Notes: generated by a model from the letters alone, not told the origin. A DNA stretch of 64,000 bases from Sphingomonas sp. MA1305 (GCF_016107325.1 NZ_RCVT01000004.1:186001-250000), one strand, 5' to 3'. Positions 29,020 to 36,635 are shown, counted from the stretch's first letter. Program-made: numbers and translations.

Positions 29020-29586
29020 TCAGGCGAGCGGCGGCGGCGGCGGCGGCAGCGGCACGTCATAGTCCGCCGCGCCGAGCGGTTCCGGCGGGCAATCCTCCGG
29101 TGCGACGTCGGTCAGCGCGGCGAGCGCATCGGGCAGGTCGCCGAGCGCCCAGACCGAGCGGCGGTCGCTGCGCGCGATATTGGCGGGGATCGGGCCGAAC
29201 AGATGCGGCATCATCTTGCCGAGTAGGAAGACGAGCAGCCGGTCCGACGGCACCCGCGTCTCCGACACCAATTCGCCGTCCTTCCACACGGTGCGTGCGC
29301 TGCCGTGGATCGCGCGGTCGAAGGCGATGCCGAGCAAGCGGTGGCTGGCGGCGAGTTGCGCATGGTCCCAGGCCTTGGCGAAGGCGGCGCCGAGCGGATG
29401 CGCGCGCAGCCGATAGGCGGAGCGTGGGGTGAGGCCGACCGATTCGGCCGCGGCGGTGACGCAGCCGCTTTCCGCCAGCGTGGTGAGGAAGCGGCGCTGG
29501 CGATCGGCGGTCCAGCCGTCGTGGCGCGGGCGCAGCGCGACGGGCTGGAAATCGGGATCCGGATCGATCGGGGCAGTGGCGGTCAT
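29020..29586 (-). CDS. HTH-domain protein, terminase-small-subunit-like fold
   Basis: 188 residues. DGWTADRQRRFLTTLAESGCVTAAAESVGLTPRSAYRLRAHP (described in parts) is a helix-turn-helix of the kind seen in phage terminase small subunits and some regulators. The rest is helical (AWDHAQLAASHRLLGIAFDRAIHG) and ends in a Pro-rich tail. Sphingomonads have families of such orphans; there are no other phage genes here. A DNA-binding role is inferred. Confidence 0.72.
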   Translation of the reverse strand: MTATAPIDPDPDFQPVALRPRHDGWTADRQRRFLTTLAESGCVTAAAESVGLTPRSAYRLRAHPLGAAFAKAWDHAQLAASHRLLGIAFDRAIHGSARTVWKDGELVSETRVPSDRLLVFLLGKMMPHLFGPIPANIARSDRRSVWALGDLPDALAALTDVAPEDCPPEPLGAADYDVPLPPPPPPLA

Positions 29587-29619
29587 GACAGGCTCCTTCG
29601 TTTGAGGGAGTCGATCACC

Positions 29620-29634
29620 TAACCAAATAGGTTA
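29620..29634. promoter_or_regulatory. Short AT-rich inverted repeat in a divergent promoter region
   Basis: TAACC-AAATA-GGTTA, a perfect 5-bp inverted repeat, lies 34 nt upstream of the HTH gene and ~93 nt upstream of exbD. It could be an operator for the divergent HTH protein. This is suggestive only. Confidence 0.3.
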
Positions 29635-29726
29635 TTGTAGGACATGGTCGCGACTACCCAAGGTGGCGGTTGACGGCAGTCGGGGCGTATGATGTTATCA
29701 CGTTACATATAGCCGGGAGAAAGAGG

Positions 29727-30149
29727 ATGCGTCGCCTTCGTCCTGCCACCGTCGCCAGTGCCGAGATCGGCGAGCCGATCGCCGCGCTCAATATCACGCC
29801 GCTGATCGACGTGCTGCTGGTGTTGCTGGTGATGATGATCCTGACCCTGCCGCAGGTGCTGCACCAGGTGCCGATCGACCTGCCGCAGAGCGGGCCGGTG
29901 CCGGTCGCGGAGCGGGTGGTGCATACGCTCGATCTGGCGCGCGGCGGGGCGGTGACGCTGGACGGCGCGGCGGTGGCCGATGCGGCGCTGCCCGAACGGC
30001 TGGCCGCGGTGAAGGCGGACCCGGCGTCGGTGCTGGTGATGCACACCGACCCGGAGGCGCGCTACGAACGCTTCGACCAGACGCTGGCGGTGGTGAAGCG
30101 CGCGGGGATCACCCGGTTGGGGTTCGTGGGGAATGGGCCGTTGGGGTGA
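29727..30149 (+). CDS. ExbD/TolR-family protein, orphan
   Basis: 140 residues from ATG 29727, preceded by GAGAAAGAGG. One N-terminal transmembrane helix containing the conserved proton-path Asp (NITPLIDVLLVLLVMMILTLP) and a periplasmic domain (IDLPQSG..., VLVMHTDPEARYERFDQTLAVV). ExbD works with ExbB to energise TonB, but no exbB, tolQ or tonB gene is nearby. It ends 3 bp from the convergent AT-rich gene. Confidence 0.9.
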   Translation: MRRLRPATVASAEIGEPIAALNITPLIDVLLVLLVMMILTLPQVLHQVPIDLPQSGPVPVAERVVHTLDLARGGAVTLDGAAVADAALPERLAAVKADPASVLVMHTDPEARYERFDQTLAVVKRAGITRLGFVGNGPLG

Positions 30150-30152
30150 AGT

Positions 30153-31613
30153 TCAAGCTTTACTGGCAGACAATCTAGGTGTTGCGTCTATTACCAAAAC
30201 TTCTGGCGCAGCCCCCGTTTGAGAAATTTGAATTTCTCTCGCGGCTTCAACCTGTTTCAGCTTCTTTCCCATGCCGCCGACATCGATGATGATGTATTTA
30301 CTTGAGAAGGCCTTCTCGGCAGAATTGTAGATGTCGAGCTGCTTAGCAAAACCCTGCGGAACTTTCGGATTTCTGGATAACTTCATTTCGACCAGGATTC
30401 TATCGTTGATCCCGGTAGAAAATTTGAAATCAACCGGCCCCCGACCTGTCTCCGCTTCAGGGGTGACATCGAGATTGTTTGCTTCGCAATATGACAGCGC
30501 AGTCATGTAGAATAATCTTTGTGCCGACTTCTCAAGTCGCGGCTGCCCATTGTCAGTGTAGAATTCTCTCCAGAGGTCTCGTTCCTCAATTAAATGCCGA
30601 AATTGCTCAATTATCTTATCAACTATAATCGCGGTCGACAGGGCATCTTTTGATTTTGGCTTTTCTATGCATAGCGGAAATTCATTGTTAATGCGCTCTG
30701 CAAAGTTTCTCCAAACGAACTCTCCAAGCTTGTCATTCGCGAAATCGTAAGGCTTCCCGTCCATTCCATGAATCATGTCGAGGAGGTCGCCGAAAGAATC
30801 CGAACTCGATGTCGCCCACTCTTTCAATCTAGATTTGCTCTCAAGAGTTTTTCTCGACCAAAGGCTTGCGATGTTTGCGTTCAAGCTATCTCTAAAGCTC
30901 TTGTTTTCTTCACTCGTCTGCTGGATGCCGGACCAGTCGAGCGCTACCGGCAAGTCCCGCAGAACGTCCAGCGGCATTAATATGACAGGGACGCGTCGGC
31001 TATTTATAAGAGGATTCCGAGGAAAACGAGCTTCGTACCTTAGGCCGTTGCGTAGGGTAATGGCAAAAAGCTCAACTGGCACGCCAAGGTTCTGGGTTAT
31101 TCGATTATTAAATTCAATAATTTCGGCAAAGCATACGTTGGTGAACATGTCCCCTATCATGTCTGGGCCAAAGTCTTCTTCAAAAAGGCCCACAGCCATA
31201 AATAGGTCAGGATCGTCTATACCAAGTGAGGCGACCTGAAAGCCGGTTGTCGCCAACCGATCGGTCATTACCGGGCCGGAGCCCGATCCTGATATCGACC
31301 CTTCGCCATAACCAAGGCATGTGCCTTGGATTTCAGGAAAGGAAAGCAGCCTGAAAGCTGCTTTCCAAATAGCGCTATTTTTATCGCCCTTACTATGAAG
31401 GAGTAGCCGGCGGACTTTTTCGAAGTATTCGTCGAAGGTGGATCTCGCGGCCCGCATCTCCGGATGGGAGCTGGTATCAAGCAGCATAGGATCAGGAAAC
31501 AACTTGGTGTCTATGTTGAGAGAAGGATCGAAAGCTCCTTCCGACAATAATATAGATGGCTTAATACCAAAATGTCTACTGAATAGATGTGGCTTGATAC
31601 TGCTTCGTCTCAC
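30153..31613 (-). CDS. AT-rich PD-(D/E)XK nuclease-like protein, candidate defence gene
   Basis: 486 residues from GTG 31613, four nucleotides after the nrdB stop. Base composition is far more AT-rich than all neighbours, and codon use (AAT, ATA, TTA, AGA) is different, indicating recent transfer. Residues 1-150 contain FDPSLNIDTKLFPDPMLL, followed by a Gly/Ser-rich loop and GLFEEDFGPDMIGDM. Residues ~385-440 carry a PD-(D/E)XK-type core: GPVDF (D395), VEMK (E409, K411), then a Gln (Q425) in KQLDIYN. Probably a DNA- or RNA-cleaving effector of a single-gene defence system, but I cannot name the family. The nearest alternative is a type II-like restriction enzyme remnant; no methyltransferase lies beside it. 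Confidence 0.72.
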   Translation of the reverse strand: MRRSSIKPHLFSRHFGIKPSILLSEGAFDPSLNIDTKLFPDPMLLDTSSHPEMRAARSTFDEYFEKVRRLLLHSKGDKNSAIWKAAFRLLSFPEIQGTCLGYGEGSISGSGSGPVMTDRLATTGFQVASLGIDDPDLFMAVGLFEEDFGPDMIGDMFTNVCFAEIIEFNNRITQNLGVPVELFAITLRNGLRYEARFPRNPLINSRRVPVILMPLDVLRDLPVALDWSGIQQTSEENKSFRDSLNANIASLWSRKTLESKSRLKEWATSSSDSFGDLLDMIHGMDGKPYDFANDKLGEFVWRNFAERINNEFPLCIEKPKSKDALSTAIIVDKIIEQFRHLIEERDLWREFYTDNGQPRLEKSAQRLFYMTALSYCEANNLDVTPEAETGRGPVDFKFSTGINDRILVEMKLSRNPKVPQGFAKQLDIYNSAEKAFSSKYIIIDVGGMGKKLKQVEAAREIQISQTGAAPEVLVIDATPRLSASKA

Positions 31614-31617
31614 ATGA

Positions 31618-32676
31618 TTACTCCGCCGCCACCCCAGCCCGCGAGAACATGTCACCTTCAACGGCGCCCAAATCCTCGTTCGCCGGCTTGCTGCCCTTGG
31701 CCTTCTGGCGCTTGTCGAAGCTGTCCCAGACGTCGTTCCACTGGCCCTTGGTCGCCGCCTTCGAATATTCGGTGGCGCGGGTTTCAAAGAAATTGGCGTG
31801 CTCGACACCGTTGAGCAGCGGCGTCAGCCACGGCAGCGGGTGTTCGTCGATCATGTAGATCGGCTTGAGGCCGAGCTGGCCGAGCCGCCAGTCCGCGATG
31901 TAGCGGATGTACTTCTTGATCTCCTTGGGCTTCATGCCCTCGACCGGGCCCATCTCGAAGGCGAGGTCGATGAAATTGTCCTCCAGCCGGATCGTCGTCT
32001 GGCAGACGTCGGCGATGTCGTCCTTGACCGCCTTGGTCAGGCACTGCCGCTCCTGGCAGAAGGCATGGAACATGCGGATGATGCCTTCGCAATGCAGGCT
32101 CTCGTCGCGCACCGACCAGCTGACGATCTGGCCCATGCCCTTCATCTTGTTGAAGCGCGGGAAGTTCATCAGCATCGCGAAGCTGGCGAACAGCTGCACG
32201 CCTTCGGTGAAGCCGCCGAACATGGCGAGCGTGCGGGCGATGTCCTCGTCGCTGTCGACGCCGAAGTTCTGCATATAGTCATGCTTGTCCTTCATCTCGG
32301 CATATTCGAGGAAGGCGCCGTATTCGCTCTCGGGCATGCCGATCGTGTCGAGCAGATGGCTGTAGGCGGCGATGTGCACCGTCTCCATGTTGCTGAACGC
32401 GGTCAGCATCATCTTGACCTCGGTCGGCTTGAACACGCGGCCGTATTTCTCGTGGTAGCAATCCTGCACCTCGACGTCGGCCTGGGTGAAGAAGCGGAAG
32501 ATCTGGGTGAGCAGGTTGCGCTCGTGATCGGTCAGCTTCTGCGCCCAGTCGCGGCAATCCTCGCCCAAGGGCACTTCCTCGGGCAGCCAGTGGAGCTGCT
32601 GCTGACGCTTCCAGAACTCGAACGCCCAGGGGTATTCGAACGGCTTGTACTGCTTGGAGGCTTGGAGGAGGGGCAT
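31618..32676 (-). CDS. nrdB: Ribonucleoside-diphosphate reductase, beta subunit
   Basis: Provides the diiron-tyrosyl radical for class Ia ribonucleotide reductase. 352 residues. Diiron ligands fall in QADVEVQDCYHEKYG, NMETVHIAAYSHLL (with the candidate radical Tyr) and SVRDESLHCEG. The C-terminus is acidic (EDLGAVEGDMFSRAG), the peptide that docks to NrdA. nrdA is 1.5 kb upstream on the same strand, with five other genes in between; the AT-rich gene follows at once. Confidence 0.97.
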   Translation of the reverse strand: MPLLQASKQYKPFEYPWAFEFWKRQQQLHWLPEEVPLGEDCRDWAQKLTDHERNLLTQIFRFFTQADVEVQDCYHEKYGRVFKPTEVKMMLTAFSNMETVHIAAYSHLLDTIGMPESEYGAFLEYAEMKDKHDYMQNFGVDSDEDIARTLAMFGGFTEGVQLFASFAMLMNFPRFNKMKGMGQIVSWSVRDESLHCEGIIRMFHAFCQERQCLTKAVKDDIADVCQTTIRLEDNFIDLAFEMGPVEGMKPKEIKKYIRYIADWRLGQLGLKPIYMIDEHPLPWLTPLLNGVEHANFFETRATEYSKAATKGQWNDVWDSFDKRQKAKGSKPANEDLGAVEGDMFSRAGVAAE

Positions 32677-32679
32677 AAG

Positions 32680-33048
32680 TCAGGTCCTTGAGACTAATTC
32701 GTAGAGATCGGTAAGTAGGTCGAGGGCGCCGATCACGGCGACAATCCAGCCGAGCATGCGCTGTGTCGGATTGCCGCCCTGCCTTGGCGTAAACAGGCCA
32801 CGGATCAGGCAGACGCCCGCCGTCGGAAGATACAAATGGCCGAGCAGCCGGTGCCAGGTGGGAACCGAGGCAGGATGCAGGGCGAGCACTTCGACCGCGG
32901 TGACGAGGCCGAAGCCGAACAGCACCCAACTGATTGCGTAGACCGCGCGATCACCTAGGGGGCCTGCCGGACCCTGCGCGCGTACCATGCCGATGGCGAA
33001 CATCGCGCCGGAGGCTAGCGAGAGCAGGAGATAGAGCAGTGGGCTCAT
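32680..33048 (-). CDS. Small multi-spanning membrane protein
   Basis: 122 residues from ATG 33048 with four hydrophobic segments (LLYLLLSLASGAMFAIGM, AVYAISWVLFGFGLVTAVEVLAL, LLGHLYLPTAGVCLIRGLF, MLGWIVAVIGALDLLTDLYEL). It overlaps the upstream small membrane gene by ATGA and ends 3 bp before nrdB. No family is recognised; the pair is probably co-transcribed with nrdB. Confidence 0.72.
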   Translation of the reverse strand: MSPLLYLLLSLASGAMFAIGMVRAQGPAGPLGDRAVYAISWVLFGFGLVTAVEVLALHPASVPTWHRLLGHLYLPTAGVCLIRGLFTPRQGGNPTQRMLGWIVAVIGALDLLTDLYELVSRT

Positions 33049-33248
33049 CCGCCGACGCTCCATCGCTGCATCTGGCTGGCGCCGACCGCGAGCAGGATGC
33101 CCGCCGACAGCGCCATGATGCCGACCATGCGCAGCACATAGGTGCGCGCCGGCCCGCCCTCGCGCAGCAGCAGCAGCAGCAGGCTGGCGGCGCCGATCAG
33201 GATCAGCACCACCGCGACCGCATACATGATGAGCGACTGACGGATCAT
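33045..33248 (-). CDS. Small two-helix membrane protein
   Basis: 67 residues: MIRQSLIMYAVAVVLILIG then LLLLLLREGG, a short loop, and a second helix LRMVGIMALSAGILLAVGAS. Coupled to the following membrane gene by a 4-bp overlap. Divergent from the DUF2171 gene. Function unknown. Confidence 0.7.
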   Translation of the reverse strand: MIRQSLIMYAVAVVLILIGAASLLLLLLREGGPARTYVLRMVGIMALSAGILLAVGASQMQRWSVGG

Positions 33249-33304
33249 GCATCCATTCCCCGTGATGCTCGTTTCGCGTCCGACCCTATCGAAGGAGGAA
33301 CGTC

Positions 33305-33556
33305 GTGCACGATCATAGCAACATCAAGGAACATATGAAGGTCATCGGCGCCGACGGCGTCCATGTCGGCACCGTCGACCATGTCGATGGCGAGCGCATC
33401 AAGCTGACCAAGAACGATTCGCCGAGCACCGAGGACGGGCAGGGCGGCAAGCATCACTATCTGCCGGCCGGTCTGGTCGCGGAGATCGAGGGCGACACCG
33501 TGCGCCTGTCGGCGACCGCGCAGAACGCCGTCGACATGTTCGAAGAGGCGGAGTGA
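33305..33556 (+). CDS. DUF2171 domain protein
   Basis: 83 residues from GTG 33305 with a GAAGGAGG ribosome site. The DUF2171 pattern is clear: IKEHMKVIGADGVHVGTVDHVDGERIKLTK, then HYLPAGLVAEIEGDTVRLS. These PRC-barrel-like small proteins are common in sphingomonads and often stress-linked; function unproven. Followed directly by the repeat that brackets the DUF559 gene. Confidence 0.9.
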   Translation: MHDHSNIKEHMKVIGADGVHVGTVDHVDGERIKLTKNDSPSTEDGQGGKHHYLPAGLVAEIEGDTVRLSATAQNAVDMFEEAE

Positions 33557-33562
33557 GCCATA

Positions 33563-33623
33563 CTCTCCCTCTCCCACTGGGAGAGGGAGGGAGCCGCCGG
33601 CAGGCGGCGGAAGGGTGAGGGTG
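33563..33623 (+). repeat. CTCCCTCTCCC palindromic repeat, left copy bracketing DUF559 gene
   Basis: Contains CTCCCTCTCCC-act-GGGAGAGGGAG, then GGGAGCCG...CGGCGGAAGGGTGAGGGTG. The right copy at 34003-34059 has the same series on the other strand. It ends 7 nt before the stop codon of the nuclease gene. Confidence 0.85.
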
Positions 33624-33630
33624 GTGCCGG

Positions 33631-34005
33631 TCATGCGGTGCCGCCCTTTTTCGTGTCCGCCACACGCGCGCCGACGTTCGCCACGACACCGTCGAGGTTC
33701 ATCATCACATCGGCGTTGGCGAAGCGGATCACGTCATACCCTTCGGACTCGAGGAAGCGGGTGCGCTGCGCGTCCCGTTCCGGTTTCAGCGCGTGGTCGT
33801 CGCCGTCGACCTCGATGATGAGGCGTTCGGAAAAGCAGAGGATGTCGGCATAGAACGGACCGACCGGCGCCTGGTGACGCCATTTCAGATGCGGAAAGGC
33901 TTCGCGCAGCGCGCGCAGCACCCAGCGTTCGGGTGCGGACGCCGCGCGGCGGAGCTGGCGGGCGCGCTGGACGGTGCCGGAGCGATGATTGTCGTAACTG
34001 CGCAC
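33631..34005 (-). CDS. DUF559 endonuclease-domain protein (Vsr-like fold)
   Basis: 124 residues from GTG 34005. Vsr/REase-like core: WRHQAPVGPFYADILCFSERLIIEVDGDDH with D54, E65 and D67 in the active-site positions, then KPERDAQRTRFLESEGYDVIRFANADVM, all family hallmarks. The GTG start lies inside the adjacent palindromic repeat, and inverted copies of the repeat flank the gene. The layout recalls REP-associated transposases, suggesting that the nuclease and repeat belong together. Family members are single-domain nucleases of unknown role. Confidence 0.9.
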   Translation of the reverse strand: MRSYDNHRSGTVQRARQLRRAASAPERWVLRALREAFPHLKWRHQAPVGPFYADILCFSERLIIEVDGDDHALKPERDAQRTRFLESEGYDVIRFANADVMMNLDGVVANVGARVADTKKGGTA

Positions 34006-34059
34006 ACCCTCACCCTTCCGCCGCTCCGCGGCTCCCTCCCTCTCCCGATGGGAGAGGGA
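34003..34059 (-). repeat. CTCCCTCTCCC palindromic repeat, right copy (inverted)
   Basis: Read on the minus strand it matches the left copy: CCCTCTCCC-atc-GGGAGAGGGAGGGAGCCG..GGCGGAAGGGTGAGGGTG. It overlaps the first codon of the DUF559 gene. Confidence 0.85.
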
Positions 34060-34075
34060 ATTAGCGGCAACCTGC

Positions 34076-34137
34076 ACCCCTCTCCCGCCGGGAGAGGGAG
34101 GGGCCCATCGCGTCAGCGATGGGAGGGTGAGGGTGTC
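34076..34137 (+). repeat. Third repeat copy next to nrdA
   Basis: CCCCTCTCCC-gcc-GGGAGAGGGAGGGG followed by a second palindrome CCCATCGCGTCAGCGATGGG and GGGTGAGGGTG. Same family and same orientation as the left copy, sited just 3' of nrdA (which ends at 34157). Confidence 0.8.
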
Positions 34138-34156
34138 AGCGAACGGCCCGATCACC

Positions 34157-36058
34157 TCACTGGCAGGCCAGACACTCGTCATAATCCGTCGTCTCGCCGA
34201 TCTCGAACTTCGGCGCGCTGATCGTATTGTCCGCCTCGACGCCGCCGCTGCCGGCGAAGCCGGCACGCTGCACCGACTTGGAGCGGAGGTAATAGAGCGA
34301 CTTGATGCCCAGTTCCCAGGCGCGGAAGTGGAGCATCAGCAGGTCCCACTTCTCGACGTCGGCGGGGATGAACAGGTTCAGCGACTGCGCCTGGTCGATA
34401 TAGGGCGTGCGGTCGCCGGCCAGTTCGAGCAGCCAGCGCTGGTCGATCTCGAAGCTGGTCTTATAGCAGTCCTTCTCCTCCTGGTTGAGGAAGTCGAGGT
34501 GCTGGACCGAGCCGCCATGTTCGAGGATCGAATTCCACACCGCGTCGCTGTTCTTCGCCTTTTCGGTGAGCAGCTTCTCGAGATACGGATTCTTGACCGC
34601 GAAGCTGCCCGACAGCGTCTTGTGGGTGTAGATGTTGGCCGGGATCGGCTCGATGCAGGCCGAGGTGCCGCCGCAGATGATCGAGATCGACGCGGTCGGC
34701 GCGATCGCCATCTTGCAGCTGAACCGCTCCATCACCCCCATGTCGGCGGCGTCGGGGCAGGGGCCGCGCTCGATCGCGAGCTGCATCGACGCTTCGTTCA
34801 CCTGCGCGTTGATGTGCTTGAAGATGCGCAGGTTCCACGACTTGGCCATCGCCCCCTCGAACGGCAGGCCGCGTGCCTGCAGGAAGGAGTGGAAGCCCAT
34901 CACGCCGAGGCCGACCGAGCGTTCGCGTGCCGCGCTATAGGCGGCGCGCTCCATGCCCGGCTCGTGGCGGTCGATGTAGTCCTGCAGCACGTTGTCGAGG
35001 AAGCGCATCACGTCCTCGATGAACTGCTTATCGTCCTTCCACTGGTCCCAGGTCTCGAGGTTGAGGCTGGACAGGCAGCAGACCGCGGTCCGGTCGTTGC
35101 CGAGGTGATCCTTGCCGGTCGGCAGCGTGATCTCGCTGCACAGGTTCGACGTCGACACCTTGAGGCCGAGGTCGCGGTGATGCTTGGGCATCGCCTTGTT
35201 CACATGGTCGGCGAAGACGATGTACGGCTCGCCGGTGGCGAGGCGGGTCTCGACCAGCTTCTGGAACAGCGCGCGCGCATCGACCTTGCCGCGGACGCTG
35301 CCGTCCTTGGGGCTCTTCAGCTCCCATTCGGCACCGTCGCGCACCGCCTCCATGAAGGCGTCGGTGAGCAGCACGCCATGGTGCAGGTTGAGCGCCTTGC
35401 GGTTGAAGTCGCCGCTCGGCTTGCGGATCTCGAGGAACTCCTCGATCTCGGGATGCGAGATGTCGAGATAGCAGGCGGCGGAACCGCGACGCAGCGAGCC
35501 CTGGCTGATTGCCAGGGTGAGCGAATCCATCACGCGGACGAAGGGGATGATGCCGCTAGTCTTGCCGTTGAGGCCGACCGGTTCGCCGATGCCGCGGACG
35601 TTGCCCCAATAGGTGCCGATGCCGCCGCCGCGCGACGCCAGCCAGACGTTCTCGTTCCAGGTGTCGACGATGCCGTTGAGGCTGTCGGGCACCGAGTTGA
35701 GGTAGCAGCTGATCGGCAGACCACGACCGGTGCCGCCGTTCGACAGCACCGGCGTCGCCGGCATGAACCACAAGCGGCTGATGTAATCGTAGATGCGCTG
35801 CGCATGCGCCTGATCGTCGGCATAGGCGCTAGCGACGCGGACGAACAGATCCTGGAAGCTTTCGCCCGGCAGCAGATAGCGGTCCTTCAGCGTCTCCTTG
35901 CCGAAGTCGGTGAGCAGAGCGTCGCGGCTATGGTCGACGTCCAGCGCATAAGGCTGGGCGACCGAACGGCTGCCGGTGGCGGCGGGCGCCGGCGTGGTGA
36001 CGGTGGTGTCGAGCGTGTCTACGGTCATCGTCGCGTCCTGCGTATCCCTGAAATCCAT
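34157..36058 (-). CDS. nrdA: Ribonucleoside-diphosphate reductase, alpha subunit
   Basis: Catalytic subunit of ribonucleotide reductase, making dNDPs. 633 residues from ATG 36058 with an AAGGAG ribosome site; ATG 36028 is an alternative. Catalytic NLCSE (N-x-C-x-E) and the C-terminal redox pair in DECLACQ are visible, as are the paired SCYLNSVPDSLNGI and Tyr residues of the radical path (SLYYLRS). The protein is shorter than E. coli NrdA because it lacks the N-terminal ATP-cone, so it has no overall-activity allosteric site in this subunit. nrdB lies 1.5 kb downstream, not adjacent. Confidence 0.97.
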   Translation of the reverse strand: MDFRDTQDATMTVDTLDTTVTTPAPAATGSRSVAQPYALDVDHSRDALLTDFGKETLKDRYLLPGESFQDLFVRVASAYADDQAHAQRIYDYISRLWFMPATPVLSNGGTGRGLPISCYLNSVPDSLNGIVDTWNENVWLASRGGGIGTYWGNVRGIGEPVGLNGKTSGIIPFVRVMDSLTLAISQGSLRRGSAACYLDISHPEIEEFLEIRKPSGDFNRKALNLHHGVLLTDAFMEAVRDGAEWELKSPKDGSVRGKVDARALFQKLVETRLATGEPYIVFADHVNKAMPKHHRDLGLKVSTSNLCSEITLPTGKDHLGNDRTAVCCLSSLNLETWDQWKDDKQFIEDVMRFLDNVLQDYIDRHEPGMERAAYSAARERSVGLGVMGFHSFLQARGLPFEGAMAKSWNLRIFKHINAQVNEASMQLAIERGPCPDAADMGVMERFSCKMAIAPTASISIICGGTSACIEPIPANIYTHKTLSGSFAVKNPYLEKLLTEKAKNSDAVWNSILEHGGSVQHLDFLNQEEKDCYKTSFEIDQRWLLELAGDRTPYIDQAQSLNLFIPADVEKWDLLMLHFRAWELGIKSLYYLRSKSVQRAGFAGSGGVEADNTISAPKFEIGETTDYDECLACQ

Positions 36059-36246
36059 CGGCCCCGTCGCTCCTTGTCCTGTCGTCCGCCGGGGCACCGG
36101 GGCACGCCAAATGCAGCGTGACGGCGCCGGCCGGGGATCGTATAGCCTTGGTCGTCCACCGCCCCGGGGCATGCGGCCGGATCCCCCCGCGATCTGCGGC
36201 GAATGCCAGCTTTATACCATCCGTAGGGTCGGCCCCCGAAACCAAC

Positions 36247-36262
36247 CCCCATAAATTGTGGC
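36247..36262. promoter_or_regulatory. Possible NrdR box
   Basis: CCCCATAAATTGTGGC resembles the NrdR box consensus (acaCwATATATwGtgt), matching 8 of the 10 core positions, ~190 bp upstream of nrdA. NrdR boxes usually occur in pairs and no clear second box is seen, so this is weak. Confidence 0.3.
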
Positions 36263-36550
36263 AAACCGTGCCGGGAGGCAAGAGGTTAATGATGCGCCGA
36301 CGATCCGGTTCCGGCGGTTGTGACGGCGCTGTTACGGACCCGGGCGATGCGACGCGCGGACTTCTGCGGGTTTCGCGAATGGCAAGGGGGCGGGGGCGAC
36401 CGGAAAATATTTTCTATCAACCGATCCGGGCCGAAAACCGCCCGGATCGGCTGTTTCGGCATAGGGCGGGCGGGGTGGCACCGCCCGACCGGCGGGGAGC
36501 GCCACCACCGCCGATGGCTCGCCCGCAAGTCGTTGCGCCAGCAGTGAAAT

Positions 36551-36570
36551 GCTTCTGCCTCGGCAGAAGC
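36551..36570 (-). terminator. Hairpin downstream of the GGDEF-EAL-PilZ gene
   Basis: Perfect 8-bp stem GCTTCTGC / GCAGAAGC with a CTCG loop, 65 bp beyond the stop codon. Only a short ATTT follows on the minus strand, so terminator strength is uncertain. Confidence 0.4.
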
Positions 36571-36635
36571 GAGGACGCTGTCGGCTGAACCACCCACCGA
36601 CGGGGCGTGCTGCCGGCGCCCGCGCGCCTGCCCGC

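Larger units (their letters stand above)
36059..36635. other. 577-bp intergenic region upstream of nrdA
   Basis: No convincing gene. Open frames here have Arg/Pro-rich shadow composition. It contains a candidate NrdR box (36247-36262), a 12-bp perfect AT palindrome GAAAATATTTTC at 36403-36414, a 10-bp perfect inverted repeat at 36421-36450 and a hairpin GCTTCTGC-ctcg-GCAGAAGC at 36551-36570 beyond the GGDEF-EAL gene stop. Confidence 0.7.

Noticed and set aside
29020..29586. HTH protein as a prophage terminase marker
   Set aside because: No large terminase, portal, capsid or integrase gene is nearby; a lone terminase-like HTH is not evidence for a prophage.
33245..33634. Minus-strand frame reading TLPPPAGGSLPLPVGEGE
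   Set aside because: This is translation of the palindromic repeat, a recurrent artefact in alphaproteobacterial genomes, on the strand opposite DUF2171.
34127..36121. 664-codon plus-strand frame opposite nrdA
   Set aside because: Shadow of nrdA with no recognisable motif; nrdA covers it with catalytic residues in place.
36118..36588. 156-codon plus-strand frame upstream of nrdA
   Set aside because: No ribosome site, low-complexity Arg/Pro composition, overlaps probable regulatory dyads.
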